Shown here: piece after piece, positions 1 to 14,217 of the stretch
Position numbering within the stretch: position 1 is the first letter of the stretch
How the letters are laid out: each line of letters opens with the position of its first letter
From: Protonemura montana
Taxonomy: Eukaryota; Arthropoda; Insecta; Plecoptera; Nemouridae
NCBI GenBank assembly: GCA_947568835.1
Contig: OX387607.1
Coordinates: 5,828,001-5,892,000, forward strand
Length of the DNA: 64,000 nt
Reading direction: 5' to 3'
Translations under genes and position numbers: made by a program
Notes under the pieces: model-generated
Seen by the model: the letters and a program-made list of their open reading frames with translations, nothing else
Databases searched by the model: none
What the model was told of the DNA's origin: nothing

Positions 1-497
1 TTTTCCTACAAAGAAGCTTCTAGTTTGATAAAAAGTGTTACAACAGTTTCAAGAAACAATTAAGTCTGTAGCACCTAAGAAAGAATACAGGCAATACAAC
101 AATTCAGTTCAAATAAACACCATAGACAAAACTAAACAAACTTATATCAAGTTTTACCATCAAGATCTCACAAACTACTTAAGTGATCAAGAAAAACAAG
201 CGTAAATAGCAAAGGAATGAATATCTGTTTACTTAAATAATAAATGTATATTTTTATAGCAAAAAAAGGTCTCTTCGGTACAACCACATTACTGCAATAT
301 ATACACAAACGTACAATATTAAAAAAAAATGTAAGCAAATCAAACAATTCAAACACAAAAGAAAATTAGTGAATATCAAAGTTTATAATTATTGATAATG
401 CACCTAATGTTACAAAATGTGATTATAGCTTCATCTTTGCTCCCATTTGTCTGTCAACAAGTTTGTCAATTTGAGTAGAAGGTGTTGAACTCAGTTA
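1..497. other. AT-rich flank downstream of the NSD gene
   Basis: This stretch lies beyond the stop codon of the minus-strand methyltransferase gene and probably holds its 3'UTR. It is AT-rich with many short A and T runs. I see no coding potential and no canonical AATAAA on the minus strand within it, so the polyadenylation site is either non-canonical or outside the window. Confidence 0.5.
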
Positions 498-3400
498 TCA
501 ACTTTCCACTGGTAGGAGTTTAGTTTTTTTTACGGCACTTGCATTGTTTTCTTTGACAACTCCATTGACTTTAGCTCCGTTGATCTCGTCACTGGTCCCA
601 TTCAAGTGATTGGATTTTAGTTCAATCTCTTCACTGGCATTGTCAATTAATTCGGTGGGCTTATCATCATCAAAAGGTGTGTTAACATTTCGCGGTAAAA
701 GAGATTTGAAATTTAGTTGAGAAACCGTCTTACCTGACTTTTTGCTAACCCTCATCTTCAATGGGAGGCCTGTTGGCCGATTTATAAAGTGAGCATTGGA
801 ATTTAGATCACACTTGGAAGATTTAATATCTACAGGTGGTGGCAGCCCATCAAGGCCACTTTTTTCTTTAGAAAGGTTGATCAATTCAGATTCAATTTTC
901 TCCTCATTAATCCTTGTGTTACTTGTATTAGTTGCCGTTCTCTGTTCCTCATTCTCTGGGGCCTCCCTTAAACTCGTATCTTCTGCACTCTCATCAATAT
1001 CCACACCAGATGTGTCATCGTCGCTAGTCTCTAGCTCCTTCGGTATTGAGAACCCATTGGTTACTGGCCCACTGATCTTTGAATTTTCTATTAAATCCTC
1101 ATCCACTGGCTTGGCATCTCCCCTCTCATCCATCATATTTACATTATCAACGGGATTATTGATACGTTCCAGACTCAACTTTTCTGTTTCATCTTCTTTC
1201 AGCATTTTTTCAGCATCAATAGAATTCTTCTTTGGTCTTCCTCTCTTCTTAGGAATTTTCAAAGCCGGCTCAGAAATCCCTAGCCCCGACATCTCATCAG
1301 TCTCCCTGCCATCGATGGACGCTTTCTTCGCGATAGCTTTGACAAACGACGAGTTGCCCAACGCCGGATACTTCCGTGGGCGACCCCTGGGCTTTGTTTC
1401 TGATCCTGCCTGTTGGAGAAGTGTCCCCTCCGATCCATCTACAGCACCTTCCAGCCTCGCAATCAGCCCAGTGTCAGGGGCGTTATGAGTGGCGCAGACC
1501 ATGCCGAGCGAGGGGTGGAGGAATAAGGCGTCATCCGCGTGTTTCTCGCAGAAAGAGTTTATGCAGAAGCCACAGCGGCGAGCCGTTCGCTTGTTGCACA
1601 CGTTGCAGCGGTGCCAGGGGCACAGCCACTTGCCTGCGGAGCAATACAGGTTTTCAGGTATTGCCTTTGATTTTGTTAAGCTGTGATATAATTGTTGCTG
1701 AATGCCTCAGCCAAGTTTTTTTGGAGAGAAGAGCTGCAAATATTTTGAATGAAATTTAAGAAGGAAAGATGCTACAAAATTGTGCTGTGATTTTTATGGG
1801 GAAACAATCTTTTTAGACTATTTACTTTATTGATACATGTCAATACTGTCACACAAATACGAATACCATAAAAAAAAGTTTTTTGATGCTGACGACTACT
1901 GGACTACTTTTAAAGTTACTAAACTTGGAAAGATAATTCAAAATGCAGTTAAAAAAAAATGAATTGCTTGTGTGTTAATTCAATAAAAAGCACCTTTTCG
2001 CTACGAAAAGCCACACCAAAAAACAACCCTCAAACCAAAGAAGATTAACGATTAGCATGCTGAAGTCACAATCCATCAACTCACCTTCTGGCCAGCTCTT
2101 TAGCTTGATGCAGTCAAGATGGTAGCCCTTCGGACATGTCTTATTGTCGCAAAGTATCATCTCTCCGCCATCCCCACAGCTGAAGCACGTATCCTCGCTG
2201 ACAACTCCAGCCAGAATCTTGCGCTGCTTCTTCTTTGGCTTCATCTGCCGCTTCTCCGGCTTTAGCTCGTCTGGCCGCGTGGCCTTGAGCCCAATGAAGC
2301 CGGAACAGTTGGCAGCTCCACAAAGGCACGGCTTTTTGTCGTTCCCCGTGCACTCGAGATTGTAGTTGAATGTCAACTCGCTGCCCGAAGCGATGTCTTG
2401 CCGGGCAAAGATGCCGATGCGGATGTCGTTGTTTACGTACCACTTTTGCGTGTCGCAGTTAGGTTGGCAAGAGTGGTTGATGAAGCTACCGTTGTGGACA
2501 GAAATTCGGATTGATAAGCTGACCCGTCGCCATCATATTTCGTTGAGTGTCGAATATCACCATTGACAAATACACTATTTTCTGTAGGGTAAGTTTGTAG
2601 CTAACATATTCTACTTAAGATATAAGTTACTAACTTTGGTTCACGAACCAAATTTTGACATACAAGAAGCCATAGAACAAGTAAATCAAAGAAGCCATTG
2701 ATTTCTGAAGCTACCAATAACAAACTGGTCCAATTTTGCATGCATAGCAGGTGAAATATAACTTCATTTGTGGTGAATTGATAATCATGTTAGCTCTGTT
2801 TTACTGTTTAGCCTTGCAAGTGAGCACATCCCTACCGTGAAATGTTTCCCCTGGGGCCTGCGTCTAGCATCCGGTCCTTGTCGATCGTGAGGAAGTAGAA
2901 ATTCTCTTCCTTATCTGCGTGCTTCCTGTCGATCCGCCGCCGGAACTCCTCCTCATCTATCATCTCCCCGACGTACTCGATCACAAAGTCTCCTGCAACA
3001 AACACAACATCAGAGGTTAATTGAAAACAAATTCTCCTTGTGGCAACATTATCATAGACCAACATTAATAAATATAAAACGGACAAACTGTTTTTATAAT
3101 TAAATTAGCTAAACCTAATCACCCTGCAGCTTAATGGGCTTATCTTCTTTCTGGTGCCTCTACGTTTCCAAATCTATTCGTACCTTGACATTTTGGTAAT
3201 CTGATTTGAAGCATGAAGCTGAAGCATGATAGCATGATAGCTGAAGCATAAGTATATAAGTTTTAGCCTTAAAATTCTATTTTGCACTGCAACTGCAGTG
3301 TATTTACACTCCTCGTGTCGAACACGACCGAGCCGTTTGCATTCTCCATACCTTCTTTGATGTCGGCCTGTACGTAGAGACCCCAACCCTTCCCAGCCGT

Positions 3401-6400
3401 GCGGGTAGGAGCCAACGGTGGGTACTGCCGCTTCTCGAACTGCTGGTTGTTGCATCGGGGTCCAGCGGGGCACACCTGAACGTGAGACATACGCAATTAA
3501 ACCCTGCCGCATTTCAATATATAGATGTTTACCATTGAGGATCACTTACAAGAACTCAATTCATTACAATGGACTAAATAGAAATGATTCTGAACTAACT
3601 TAAGTGTTAAATTTTTTTTTTTTTCGTTTGCAATTTTTGTATCTGACTATGCAAACGATCATGATTTAAAACAATTGGGAAAATAAGTTACAGAGCTAAA
3701 TACCAGCCACCTAAGATATGATAAATCAGGGATAATGCAATGGCTTTAGACAATTGGTACAAAACTGAAGAAAACTATTTAAAAATGGGATTTAAATACT
3801 AAGTAAATATCAACTAATTCTCATGTTGGCCTCCACGTTGGTCGTACCTTTGGGTGGCACTCTACGAGCAGCATGCGGTTAATGCACTGTCCGTCGGGGC
3901 CGCATGGATCATCTCCCTCGGGGTCGCAGTGACAGGCTGGCAGCTGGCTGACGTCACATTCAACAGCGCGAACGCTGCCCACAAGTCGGTTAGTCTTGAT
4001 CTTGATGAATGCCGGCGGTTTCTGTAAGGCAACGGGTGATTGTTACTGGGATTCTTATCTAACTGCAATGTCTCACAAAGCAGAGAACATTGAATCCTAA
4101 AAATATGTGGACAAAGGCTCATTTTTAATACACCTCTGATTTTCAGATAACATACCACAAAGTGCATAGAACAGAAAATGTAATACGTCCACAACCCCGA
4201 CTGGTTGTATTTTACATATCGTCCTAATTACTGATGTTAGTGCGATTGAAGAAACATACAATGTGATCACTAAAAGCGCTGGATGATTCTTCCCAAAATT
4301 CTCTGGGTTCAAATTCACAAAGCAGATTTTCACCTTATTCTATTCAGTGGACAGTATTCAATAGCTAAAAAAAAAAATAAATAAAACGCAGCAATATGTT
4401 GCTTCATTCTATAACGCCAAAGATGCTGCCCAGTTTGTTCCTCCAGCCTGCGTACCAACAGATAACTACGCATGCACTTGAGTGAAGGCAAGCAATGCTT
4501 ACCATGCCAGACTTGGGAATCATTTCTCGCGAGGCTTTCTCCGTTTTGAGCATCGCGTAAACCTGCGCTGCTTCGCTGACAGCTCGGAGAAATGTGGCGT
4601 CGGTGGACGACTTCTTGCCTGGTCTGGGGAAGCGAGATACGTTTAGCAATGAAAATCACATATTTGGGTGCCTTAAATAAACAATTTAAATTTTATATTG
4701 AACAAATATTTGTTTATTAAATTTGAGTTGGCGTGGCAACATGTGGTACAGACTTGTGAGCGCCAGACTGCAAAACCGTACAATGCGAAATCCCATTCCA
4801 AAACAACAAAAATCTATTGGGATTGTATTTCTAAATACTTATTTATGCTAAGGCATTGTTGAAAATGACAGGTTATTATTAATTGTGGCGTGGGAAGTTA
4901 TTCACGCTGAACGTTTGATCTTAATATTCGGGTTTATCACAGTACTTATAGTCATATGTAATTAGTTTTACCAGCCATACCAATATTCAGGTTGAGAGTT
5001 AACAGCCAAAAAGACCAATAAAACAGCTTCCAGCAAGATTATCCCTCACAGTTAACACTAAAAGCACTCTTTGCTCCTCTCTAAAGCAACAGACAAATAA
5101 CATGAGCTTAAATGCAAGTAACTCACTTGTTCTTTGGCCCCGAGTCACCGTCCAGGTAGAGAAAAACGCGTCCGCGCGACACCCAGTAGAAGTCATGCGA
5201 GCCGAAGAACCTGACGGCAAACTCGCCGGGCGTGTGCGGCAAGTTCATGATGTTGTCAGGGATCTGCGCGGGGAACTGAACCTGCGCCGGCCACCACCGG
5301 TATGCGCCAAGCTTCACCCACACAACCTGTGCGAAGAGTTCAGTCAGCAATGGTTCATCTGGTTTCCTTTCCTGTTCTTACAGGCTTACAAGTAAATAGA
5401 AATCATCATTACTAATCATTATTGCAGAGCATTTAGGTACTGTGATTTTAGAGCATTGTTATCCTTTAGTTTTTTATTTTTTGGTTTATATTTCGTAAGT
5501 ATCTGATGCAACAACAGATGAGCGTTATAAACATGACAATCCAGAAGTGATGGTAAGGAACGGGCTAATTATAGAATATTACCTTTTAAGAAGTGGTTAC
5601 AAGGCCAAAAGAACACTACTCTTTGTTTGCTAAGCTATGAACATAAACCGGAGACTTTGGATAACATTCCTTTAAAAACCGTTTCAAAAGTGACCAAGGA
5701 AACTTATTGTTTCGAGTACTAGACATTTTTATTGGTGAAAACTTTGATGGTTTGACAGCCATCTCCCCACTTGATCACCAATCAACTTGACATCCTGTCA
5801 CGTCATCATCTTCTTGAATTCTAAGAGAAAGTATCCACATACCTCGCTAAATAGGGGAAGACGGCCAGTCTCGCACTCCTCGCAGATGAAGCTGCCCTCT
5901 GGCGGCGAGATTCCGAGACACTCAGCGTGGAAAGATGTTGGACAAGTGTCGCAGCAAATCAGTGAGCCGCCTGAGACATGACACACGCATTGCTTTAAAT
6001 TTTCAACTAGCATGTAAACAGTTTCAATAAATTTGAAATGTCTAAGGATAATTCAACTAGAGCACCCATTTTCAAAGGCTCTATTATAACCATGCTGGAC
6101 ACCAATATGAAACCATTACACCTATTGAACATGAGCAATGACAGTTATGCTTGTGCTTGTCAATCATAGATAAAACTTTCAAGTAATTCAGTTCAGGTTT
6201 ATTTATTTGTTTCAGCTTTTTTACTAAATGCAGTTTTTTTAAATTAAAATTACACATATACATTTTGTTTTAGTCAATCCTCACATCTTAACACAAAGAA
6301 TTTACAGCAAACACTAATAGCCTATTTTATGTCAACATATATGCATATATCAATGATTCCAACTTTAATAACAGAACTGCACTTTTTAGACACTGACAAC

Positions 6401-9400
6401 AAAGCCTGGGAACAGGCATGGATGCTCACCAATTGCGCAGATGAAGCACCACGAGGCGTTGACGTGGCTGGCAATGGTGCGCTTTGTGGACCGAAAGTGT
6501 TTCGGACAGAGCATTTGCGTCGAGGTTAGGATCTCGGTGCCAGCAGCAACGCAGTGATTCGAGGCGTGGTATGCAGTCGGGCAGCGCACACACTTTAAGA
6601 CGCGGTCGTTGATACTCCTGCAGAGAAAGTGGCGTTAGTTTTGTTTTTCTGAATACTTTGCACTTATTGAATACTTCAATACTTTACTTTGCACTTATTA
6701 TGTATGTAGACAGGGATTGCTTCAATACATTCATTCAAAGAAATTAGTCAGTGTTGCTTTACAAACTGTTAATTTAGTTTTTAAAACTCTTTACAAAATC
6801 TTCCACAACTTTTTCCGTGATATTTCATCGTGCATGTTAATTACTTGATCAATTAATCAGCCAGCCAAACTGTTTTCTAGATTGCAAGTTTTTGTAATAG
6901 ACAATTTGAATTTCATAATTGCCAACAACTGTGGGATGAAAAATGTAAAATAGCAGTGCAATTTTTTGTTTATATTTTGTTCATTGAATTTTGTTCAAAA
7001 GCAAGTTTTTGGGTATCAAACTATGGTCCTAGTTTTTGAGCCCATATTAGATCACAAGGCAAAATGTACCATTCTCATACAAATAAAATGCCGCTACACT
7101 TGGGGCTTGATAGACATCACCAATAATGACATAGTTTCACTTTTTTTTTTAATAAGTTGTCAAATTGCATGTTGTGCAGTTGTGAAACTGCCATGGCAAT
7201 GAGCAGTCACTGCAGCCTTAGAGCACTTTTTAGTTTAAGCCAAAAAACTTGATTGGTATTTTAATTTTCAACCCACTTAATTTACATCCTTGGTGGCATT
7301 CCTATGTACAGTGCAATTCACAGGAAAGCTGGTCTAGCTGCTTCATACTTCATAGTATAATTTGCAGAAACTTGGACCAAGCACATAAACGTAGAATCAA
7401 TTGTTTTACAACTTAGCAACAACAAAGTCTACTTACTTTAATCAAATGCAAGCGTACTACCATTTTATACCATTTCCCTAATAAATGGCTGCCAAATTAC
7501 TTATTTACTGACAAAAATGGAGATACTACTACGTACAGTCACTGTCCTTTCAAGTGTTTAGACATTTGAAAGCTTAATTTATTGTTATTACTTATTATTG
7601 ATTAACTTATCCATATTTTGAGTAATATTTGTTTAATTTTAGAGGTTTGATGAAAAGGATAGCAGCAAGCGCCATCAGGTATAATCCTCCATTATGTGTT
7701 GCCAGTTTGTTAGATAAGTAGAAAGTTTAGCATTAACGCTGGCTCTCGAACTACATGCACTAAGAATCACTGCAGCATTAACTGCCCTGGTATTACCAGT
7801 GATGTATTAGATTCATGCAATTTGAAGAGTAAAATAATATTTATTTCATGCAGTTTTAGACAAGGAAAGTGTGGACAAAAAGACATATAGTAAAAAAACA
7901 GCATAAATTAAAAAAGGTATGCTGAGCTCTACGTCTGTGCTCGCAGTCTAACCGAGATGTGTTGCGAGGGTCGTCCGAGATGCATGTGTGGCACGCATGC
8001 AGCGGACAGCGGAGCGTGCCTGGATCGTTGGGCCGAGAACGCACTTCGTTCGGTTCGAACTTGCTCTGCGGCCAGCGTTTCAGACAGGCCAGGTGATACC
8101 ACTTGGTGCAACGCACTGGAATCGAAAATGCGACAATGTTACAATGTGATACGCCAAGATAGAACTTAGTTAAGGGAAGGCTTTGCTAACTATTTATTGT
8201 TTCTTAGATGATCATGTCGAAACTGGTCTGTAGTTAAACACCGATCAGTGAAAAACTAACTGAGCTGTAAACTAAGTGAGAGAACGGCCGAATTAATAAC
8301 TAGTTTCAGCGCTAATATTTCACAGTCTTTGCAAAAATGTCCAATGAATATTACAAAAATAGCGGTTGCTACTAAATAAAGTCCTCATCTTTTCAAGAGC
8401 TGAAAAATAGATTTTTGTTATTTGTCGTAGATTACTTGCATTTGAGACTGGTTTGTTTTCAAGAAATTTCTATCAATATTCACTGCACGACTGATATCTT
8501 AAATGGTGACTACTTGATTAAAACGTTTAAATTGGCGGCGTGACACTGTTTAACTAGAAACCCAATCATGACTGCAGCAAAATCACACAAATAGGAGATA
8601 TTTTCTCCACTCTCATCTCGATCTAATTGTTTTTCCCTGCAACGGCTTATTTCGCATGCGCAAATATTCGACAAACTCACCCGTGTTGCAGCACTTGACC
8701 TCCTTGGAGCCGTTCTCCGGACATTCTTCCGTGTGGCAAACAAAGCACTTGCCCTTGTTCCCTTTTTCGCAATCACGGCACTTGAATGCCACTTCTTTTT
8801 CCGCATTCTTCAACAGCTCTACGCGACTGTTGGCTACTACCACACGCTGCAGGTCCACCAACTGCTTTCGCTTGCACGATCCCTCTTCATCTGAGTCGAC
8901 GCATGTTGGATCCACGATTATGATGTTGGTAGCCTCGAGCTCGACGAGCTCGCGTTCGCCCTCATAGTCGGAATCATCGCCATTGCAGTAGTCTGACTGG
9001 GGCGCGGTTTCCTCGGCGTGAGGCGATCGCACTGGGTCGAGGCCAGCGCATGCCATGTGGTAGAATTCCGAGCATGGGCCTTTGCACTTGACGGTGCCAC
9101 CGGGTTTCTCGCAGACGGCGCAGACCTTGTCGCCGCGCAGGTTGTTGAACAGACCGAGGTTTTTGGTCTTGGTCGGCGCGAAGATCCCGGCGAGGACTGC
9201 AGATGTCTCGGATTCCGACGAGGCATTGCTGTCCGAAGAGTCCTCATTGTCACTTTTTGCGGGCTGCCGGGATTTGTATCTGTTTGAAGGATGGGTAGGG
9301 AGCAAATGTATTAGTTTCATGTTTTGAAATAAAACCCAACCTACTTGAGACCATTTTTAAAAAAGGTGGATACTGAAGTTTACTTAAGCTGTCATTCAAG

Positions 9401-12400
9401 ATCAGAAATGTAGTAAGTAATCTAAAAATTGAATGAAAATCCAGTTTGGAAATAAGTTTTTGATGATAAGATAGCATCTTTATAGATCAAAAAGTATATT
9501 TGAAAAGATAAAAGAACTAAAAATTAAATTAAACAACCAAGATAAGCTGGCACAGCCAACTCCAGTTCAGACAATTATCTTGAATGTCTTTAGTGATGTT
9601 AAGTCAGCCTTGACACCAAACTTTTGAGTATCTTGTGCTAACATTGCTGGAAATAGGAAATTGAACGTACTTAGCCCTCTGATGGTCAGACAACTCTAGC
9701 CAGTGCTTCTGCATGAACCTTTCCACCTCCTCTGGCCCAAGCTCTGGATGCTCGTCCGAGATGCGGTCGATGTTCTTGTCGAAGTACTCTTCATAGCCTG
9801 GCCCAAGTCTCTTCGCCAGCTTCTTCTCGCGTTTCTTGGCTTTCTTCTCCACCTCAGCAGCTGCCAGTTCCGGTTCGCTTTCCTCCTTCAGCTTCTTAGC
9901 TTTTGCTTTCTCCACCATTGATGACTTTCGCTTCAGAGTCTGTCTGCGTGAATCGCCCGATGCCACGCTCTGGTCATCCCGGTCTTCATCCATCGAACCA
10001 ACACTTGGTAAGTTCGAGTCGTCATCTTCGAGATCTTCTTCCCCGAGCGAGCTCATCAGGCGTCGCTTCTTGTACGCTCGCTTACGCACTTCTGTTTTCA
10101 TCGCGATCCTATCAGCTAAGCTGCCAATGAGACCCAATTTTCCACATCTGAAAGATTTTGGTGAGATTTTTTCGTCAGTTTTTTCTTTTCCTTCTTCACA
10201 ATCTTCAGGAATGGGAGTACGAACCATCCGTTTCGTCCACTGCTTACGCTGCGATCCGTCCTTGTTGAACGTAACAGGTCGAACTTTTAAAAGGTTTTTC
10301 CTCTTGGCAGCTAACTTTCTTATCTTCCAGAGAGCTCCATCTTTCTTCCGTTTGTTAAACAATGGCTTTAGCAATTTCTTTTTGAAATTTCTGAATTTTG
10401 GAGGAGGTGGGCCTGGGTACAATTTGCAAAAGTAAGGAACACGGGCCTCTTCTGTTTGGGCAAATGCCGCCTCGGCTTCCTTTACGGCTGAATCCCACTT
10501 TTCCTTGAGTATGGGTTTTACCACAAAAGAAGAGGACATCTTACGATCAGCATTTTTAACCTTGTTCAGCGACTCTGAAGAAAGTTTTTCAAAAGCGGCA
10601 AGTCCTTCGAAAGCAATCAAGCAGTGAACAGGAGTCCAAGACCGACGACCTTTGTCTCCAAAAAAGAAAACATTGATCTGCGATGACAAATTTGTGTTTG
10701 GCTTGAACCCTGAAAAGGAAAGATGGGATTTGAATTAATTACTAGCAATCAAATTTTATCAATTTAGGAAAGCTATGGTAGGTGCTATTTACTTGCTTAA
10801 CATTGAAAAAGTTTCAAGATTTAAATTAGATAATTGACAAATAATATTATACACCCTGAATAAATTGTATTATCATGAAAATGATCACAATATATTTATA
10901 TCAAATGGTCATACTTTTGTAATGGCAAATGTGCTAGAGGAGCTACGATTACTAACATAACACTACCTTATTAGTCATTCATTAATCATTACCTTCAAGC
11001 GAGCAAGCAGTAACTCATAATTATGTATTTGATAGAGTTACAAAACATTTAACGACTGTTTGTTTTCAAGTTTCTAGTTCATGGGTAAGCTTATTGTCGC
11101 ACTCAAGTGAAAGTAATTCTGTTCTGAAGAAAGCCACAGCTGTTGCCATCAGCCTCGTCAGTCAACCCCCCCCCCCCCCCCCCCCCATGAGCATTTATTT
11201 TTGACAAATTAACTGACCAATGCTCAGATGTCTACCAGTAATCAGGTAGATACATTTTTTGGAACAATAGGGTCCTGATCAAGTTGTCCAGTGTAACTAC
11301 TTGATAAGACTGAACGATTATATTGAATTGGGGATTGGATAAGGGATTGATACAAATCAGTAAAATAATATTCCAAATAAATAAGTTTATGACAGAGTTT
11401 ATGCAAGCTCGTCCCATGCTTAACGTATTTCTCTCATATTCTAGTGCGTCCAACAAAGAAAATTTGCACGCAGGTGTTGGATTTCTGACTGTTCGTAGCA
11501 AAGAGAAAATTCTGCACAATGGCTAAGAGAATTGGTAAATTATTTCTAGCGAGATATCAGTTGTGAGCTATTTGATTATAGAAAAAAAAAAATTATTTGT
11601 TAAATGTGCTCAATTATCAAATTTTCACTCAGGATGTGAGCTCGTCGTTAGTTATAATTAGTGTGTCATATCATCCTATGCAATGGAATCAATGCTGATT
11701 AAATGCAAGTATGTGTGTGGGTGGAGTGGGTAAGCTTGCAGCAAATTACTGGTCAGGTATACTCAATTGGGATTATTATATGCTATGTAGGTACTAGGCA
11801 GTCTGCATTAATTTAGGATTCTTTCTTTGGGGTCTTATATATGTAGATTTGTAGGTAGGTAATAGATACTACTAATATGAGATGAGACTGATATTATAAT
11901 TACAAATGTTCAAACAACATAACTTTCTGAGAATGATTTTCTTTTAAACATAATTAAGTACTTATCACTATCAAGCCTGCATGGAATCAGATAGGTTTAT
12001 GGAAGTCTCTCACAAAAATAAAAAAAGACAGAAACTTACTGATCAGTTTATGAAACGTGTCTGTGCTTGGGTCGTTAGCGACAATGCACGGCCAGTAAGG
12101 GTGTCGACCGATGCGAGCCCACGCCAAGTCACCGATTTTCCATCCGCAGTCTGATAGGGCAGTAGACTCATCGACCTCAATTTCCTCGGTTGTAGCAGGG
12201 CTTTCTGTCTTCACACCAACACTGTTTTTAGGAGGTGACTGCTTGGTTGGGGACAAGCAAGCTGCTCTGATTATGTCCAAGTCGTCCATAATCGACACAG
12301 AGAGTGAGGAAGATGCCAATGGAACGATCACACCGGCCTTCTTTTTAGACGGTGTTCCTTTTGTACCGGACAATTTACGAACGATTCCAAGCCTGTGTGG

Positions 12401-12892
12401 CGATTTTTTCATTGGTGCAGTTAGTGAAGAAGAGTTTTTCTTAGAATATTTCATGACCTTTTTTTTCATGCCCTTGACAGATTTTTTCACTGGGGCTAAG
12501 ACAAGACTGGTATTAATTGCATCAGATTGAATATTAAAAGTCGTGGGTTTTTTTTTAGTTTTGACCCGTTTCTCTTTCTTGACAGAACTTTTGGTGGGTG
12601 AGTCGTGGCTGAAACTTTTATTTGATTTAGGGCTTTTTTGCTGGCATAATACAACACCAAAGTCAGAAGTAACAAATTCTTCCGAATAGATCTTTGGTTT
12701 ACGAGTTCGTCCGTAGCGGCTCGTTTGGGTCAAATTATTTTCATCAAATGAAGTATTCAGTTCAATGGCTGCTGCCTCAGTAGTGTCTTTAATTTCCAGT
12801 ACGATGGGCTCTGCCTTTGGCACATTTTCTTCTGATTCCGTCCAGAAAACCGGAGAATAAGATGGAGATGGATCCTCCATTATGCCTTCCAT
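498..12892 (-). CDS. NSD: NSD-family histone H3K36 methyltransferase, 13 coding exons
   Basis: Histone-lysine methyltransferase of the NSD1/2/3 (Drosophila Mes-4) family, a nuclear chromatin protein expected to methylate H3K36. Exons, in coding order: 12892-12040, 10709-9671, 9279-8681, 8115-7953, 6617-6430, 5970-5843, 5326-5127, 4623-4503, 4021-3848, 3475-3352, 2992-2836, 2485-2085, 1633-498. All joins are in frame, giving about 1,760 residues. Domains in order: PWWP-1 (about 255-330, split by intron 1), basic and acidic linkers, a PHD cluster (about 680-970, starting CAVCEKPGG), PWWP-2 ([14 protein letters not shown], about 991-1057), AWS (C-x-C pattern, about 1105-1155), SET ([29 protein letters not shown]), post-SET ([13 protein letters not shown]) and a C-terminal C5HCH PHD. 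The tail adds two AT-hook cores (RGRPRK, RGRPKK). The order is that of NSD proteins, with all SET signatures present. Intron 4 uses a weak donor (GTTAGA), chosen because only it keeps frame. Exon edges are my inference from splice signals. Confidence 0.95.
11166..11186. repeat. Homopolymer C tract (about 21 C)
   Basis: An uninterrupted run of about 21 cytosines lies inside intron 1 of the NSD gene. On the transcribed (minus) strand it reads as poly-G, which could form intermolecular G-quadruplexes. Its exact length is likely unreliable in assembly. Confidence 0.9.
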
Positions 12893-14217
12893 ATTCTGCG
12901 ATTCCTTGAATGCCTACAAAAAAAAAGGCTTTCTCATTCTAGACATGGAAGTAGGTCTGCAAAAAAACTAGTACCTATTTCAATCTTGCTATATCAACCT
13001 ATTTAGCTGAGTACCTACTAAATTGTATTTTATTTAGTTTAATGTGTTGTTTTATTCGATTTAAAAGAGAACTGATCAAAGCTAGAGTTGGAAACTTTTT
13101 GTCTAAGCATGGGTGTGTTCCACTTCACTACAATGAAAAGTAAAATGGCAACCCTATATTTCATGTAAAATTAACCTCTTTCAGTACGGATTATTTCACG
13201 GAATGGCTGACAATCGTACTATAAAAGTAACCGACAGCCAGATAACTATTTGAAGGTATGTGAATATGATTAAGGGCAGCATACTTTCACCTACATCTAA
13301 GTGCTGCCGAACTTTTTAATAATATTTCCACAACCCACTAGGTACAATTTCTACCTACTTAGATACCTTAAAAATATAGTTGTTATTTTTTAGGGACTTG
13401 CTAGGAATAACACAAAACACAAGCTTTTTAGTACTTACTAAGGTGTTAGTGTGTAGTATGTGGAATTCTATTTCTTTTGTCCACAGCCATCAGTCAAATA
13501 TGCAAACTACTGTGATCGCACAGTGTACTGCGTATTATACGGCCTCTACCTAGCTAAGCACACATTGCATTCCACCCAAGCTACTAGTAATAGGCAAGGA
13601 AATGCAGGCCAACACGAAAGACAAAATAACCAAGAAAGAATCACAACGTATAAACGGTCCCCACCCCAAGTTATAAAAAGATCAATTCACTTTGATGTCG
13701 CTTGATCGCTGTGAAACAAACAGGTCTTTACTATAAATATTTTTCACCATGAGAATAACAAACGCATAAAACACCGCACACTGCTCGGGCTAGCCACCCA
13801 CAGCAAATCAACGATCGCGAAAGCTGCAACCAGCAGCACACGTCGCTTCCCGCTATTTTGTGTACCTTCATGCATCATGGAGTTTGGTCACCCCTAGCAA
13901 GGCCAAAATCAAATAATAACCCTACTTGACCCCTCGAACCCCTTTCCAGCTGCGATTAGAGCTGTCAATTCACCAAGTACGGGGTTTTTTATTATGTCAA
14001 AGTGTATAGTGCAGGATTGAAGTGGAAAGTTGTTTCATGGTTATTCCCGTTGAATTACAATTATTTTGCTTGGTCAACCGCGCAATTCAATGATCTCCAG
14101 GCACCCAAGAAGAAGGTTGGTTAGCTTTATGTCAGGATTGTTGTGGCTGGTTATGGTATTCAGATAGCAACTGTGGTTTAAATAGGTACTTGTAAATTGA
14201 TAGAAGTTTAATTGACA
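12893..14217. promoter_or_regulatory. Shared intergenic/5'UTR region between divergent NSD and HEXD-like genes
   Basis: The two start codons are 1.3 kb apart and point away from each other, so this interval must hold both promoters. On the minus strand a pyrimidine tract and AG at 12,914-12,930 sit just upstream of the NSD start codon. This suggests that the 5'UTR is split and that a non-coding first exon lies further right, around 13.4-13.9 kb. No TATA box with a matched initiator is evident for either gene, as expected for housekeeping promoters. Confidence 0.5.

Noticed and set aside
796-1488. 230-codon plus-strand open frame opposite the last NSD exon
   Set aside because: It is a shadow of the Ser/Glu-rich low-complexity NSD tail and has no recognisable domain.
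1634-1672. Earlier acceptor for the last NSD exon at about 1,664
   Set aside because: It would introduce a stop right after the junction; the acceptor before [10 protein letters not shown] keeps the frame and the PHD motif.
9836-10435. 199-codon plus-strand frame opposite NSD exon 2
   Set aside because: Antisense of a Lys/Glu-rich coding exon; the sense frame is in phase with the conserved domains on either side.
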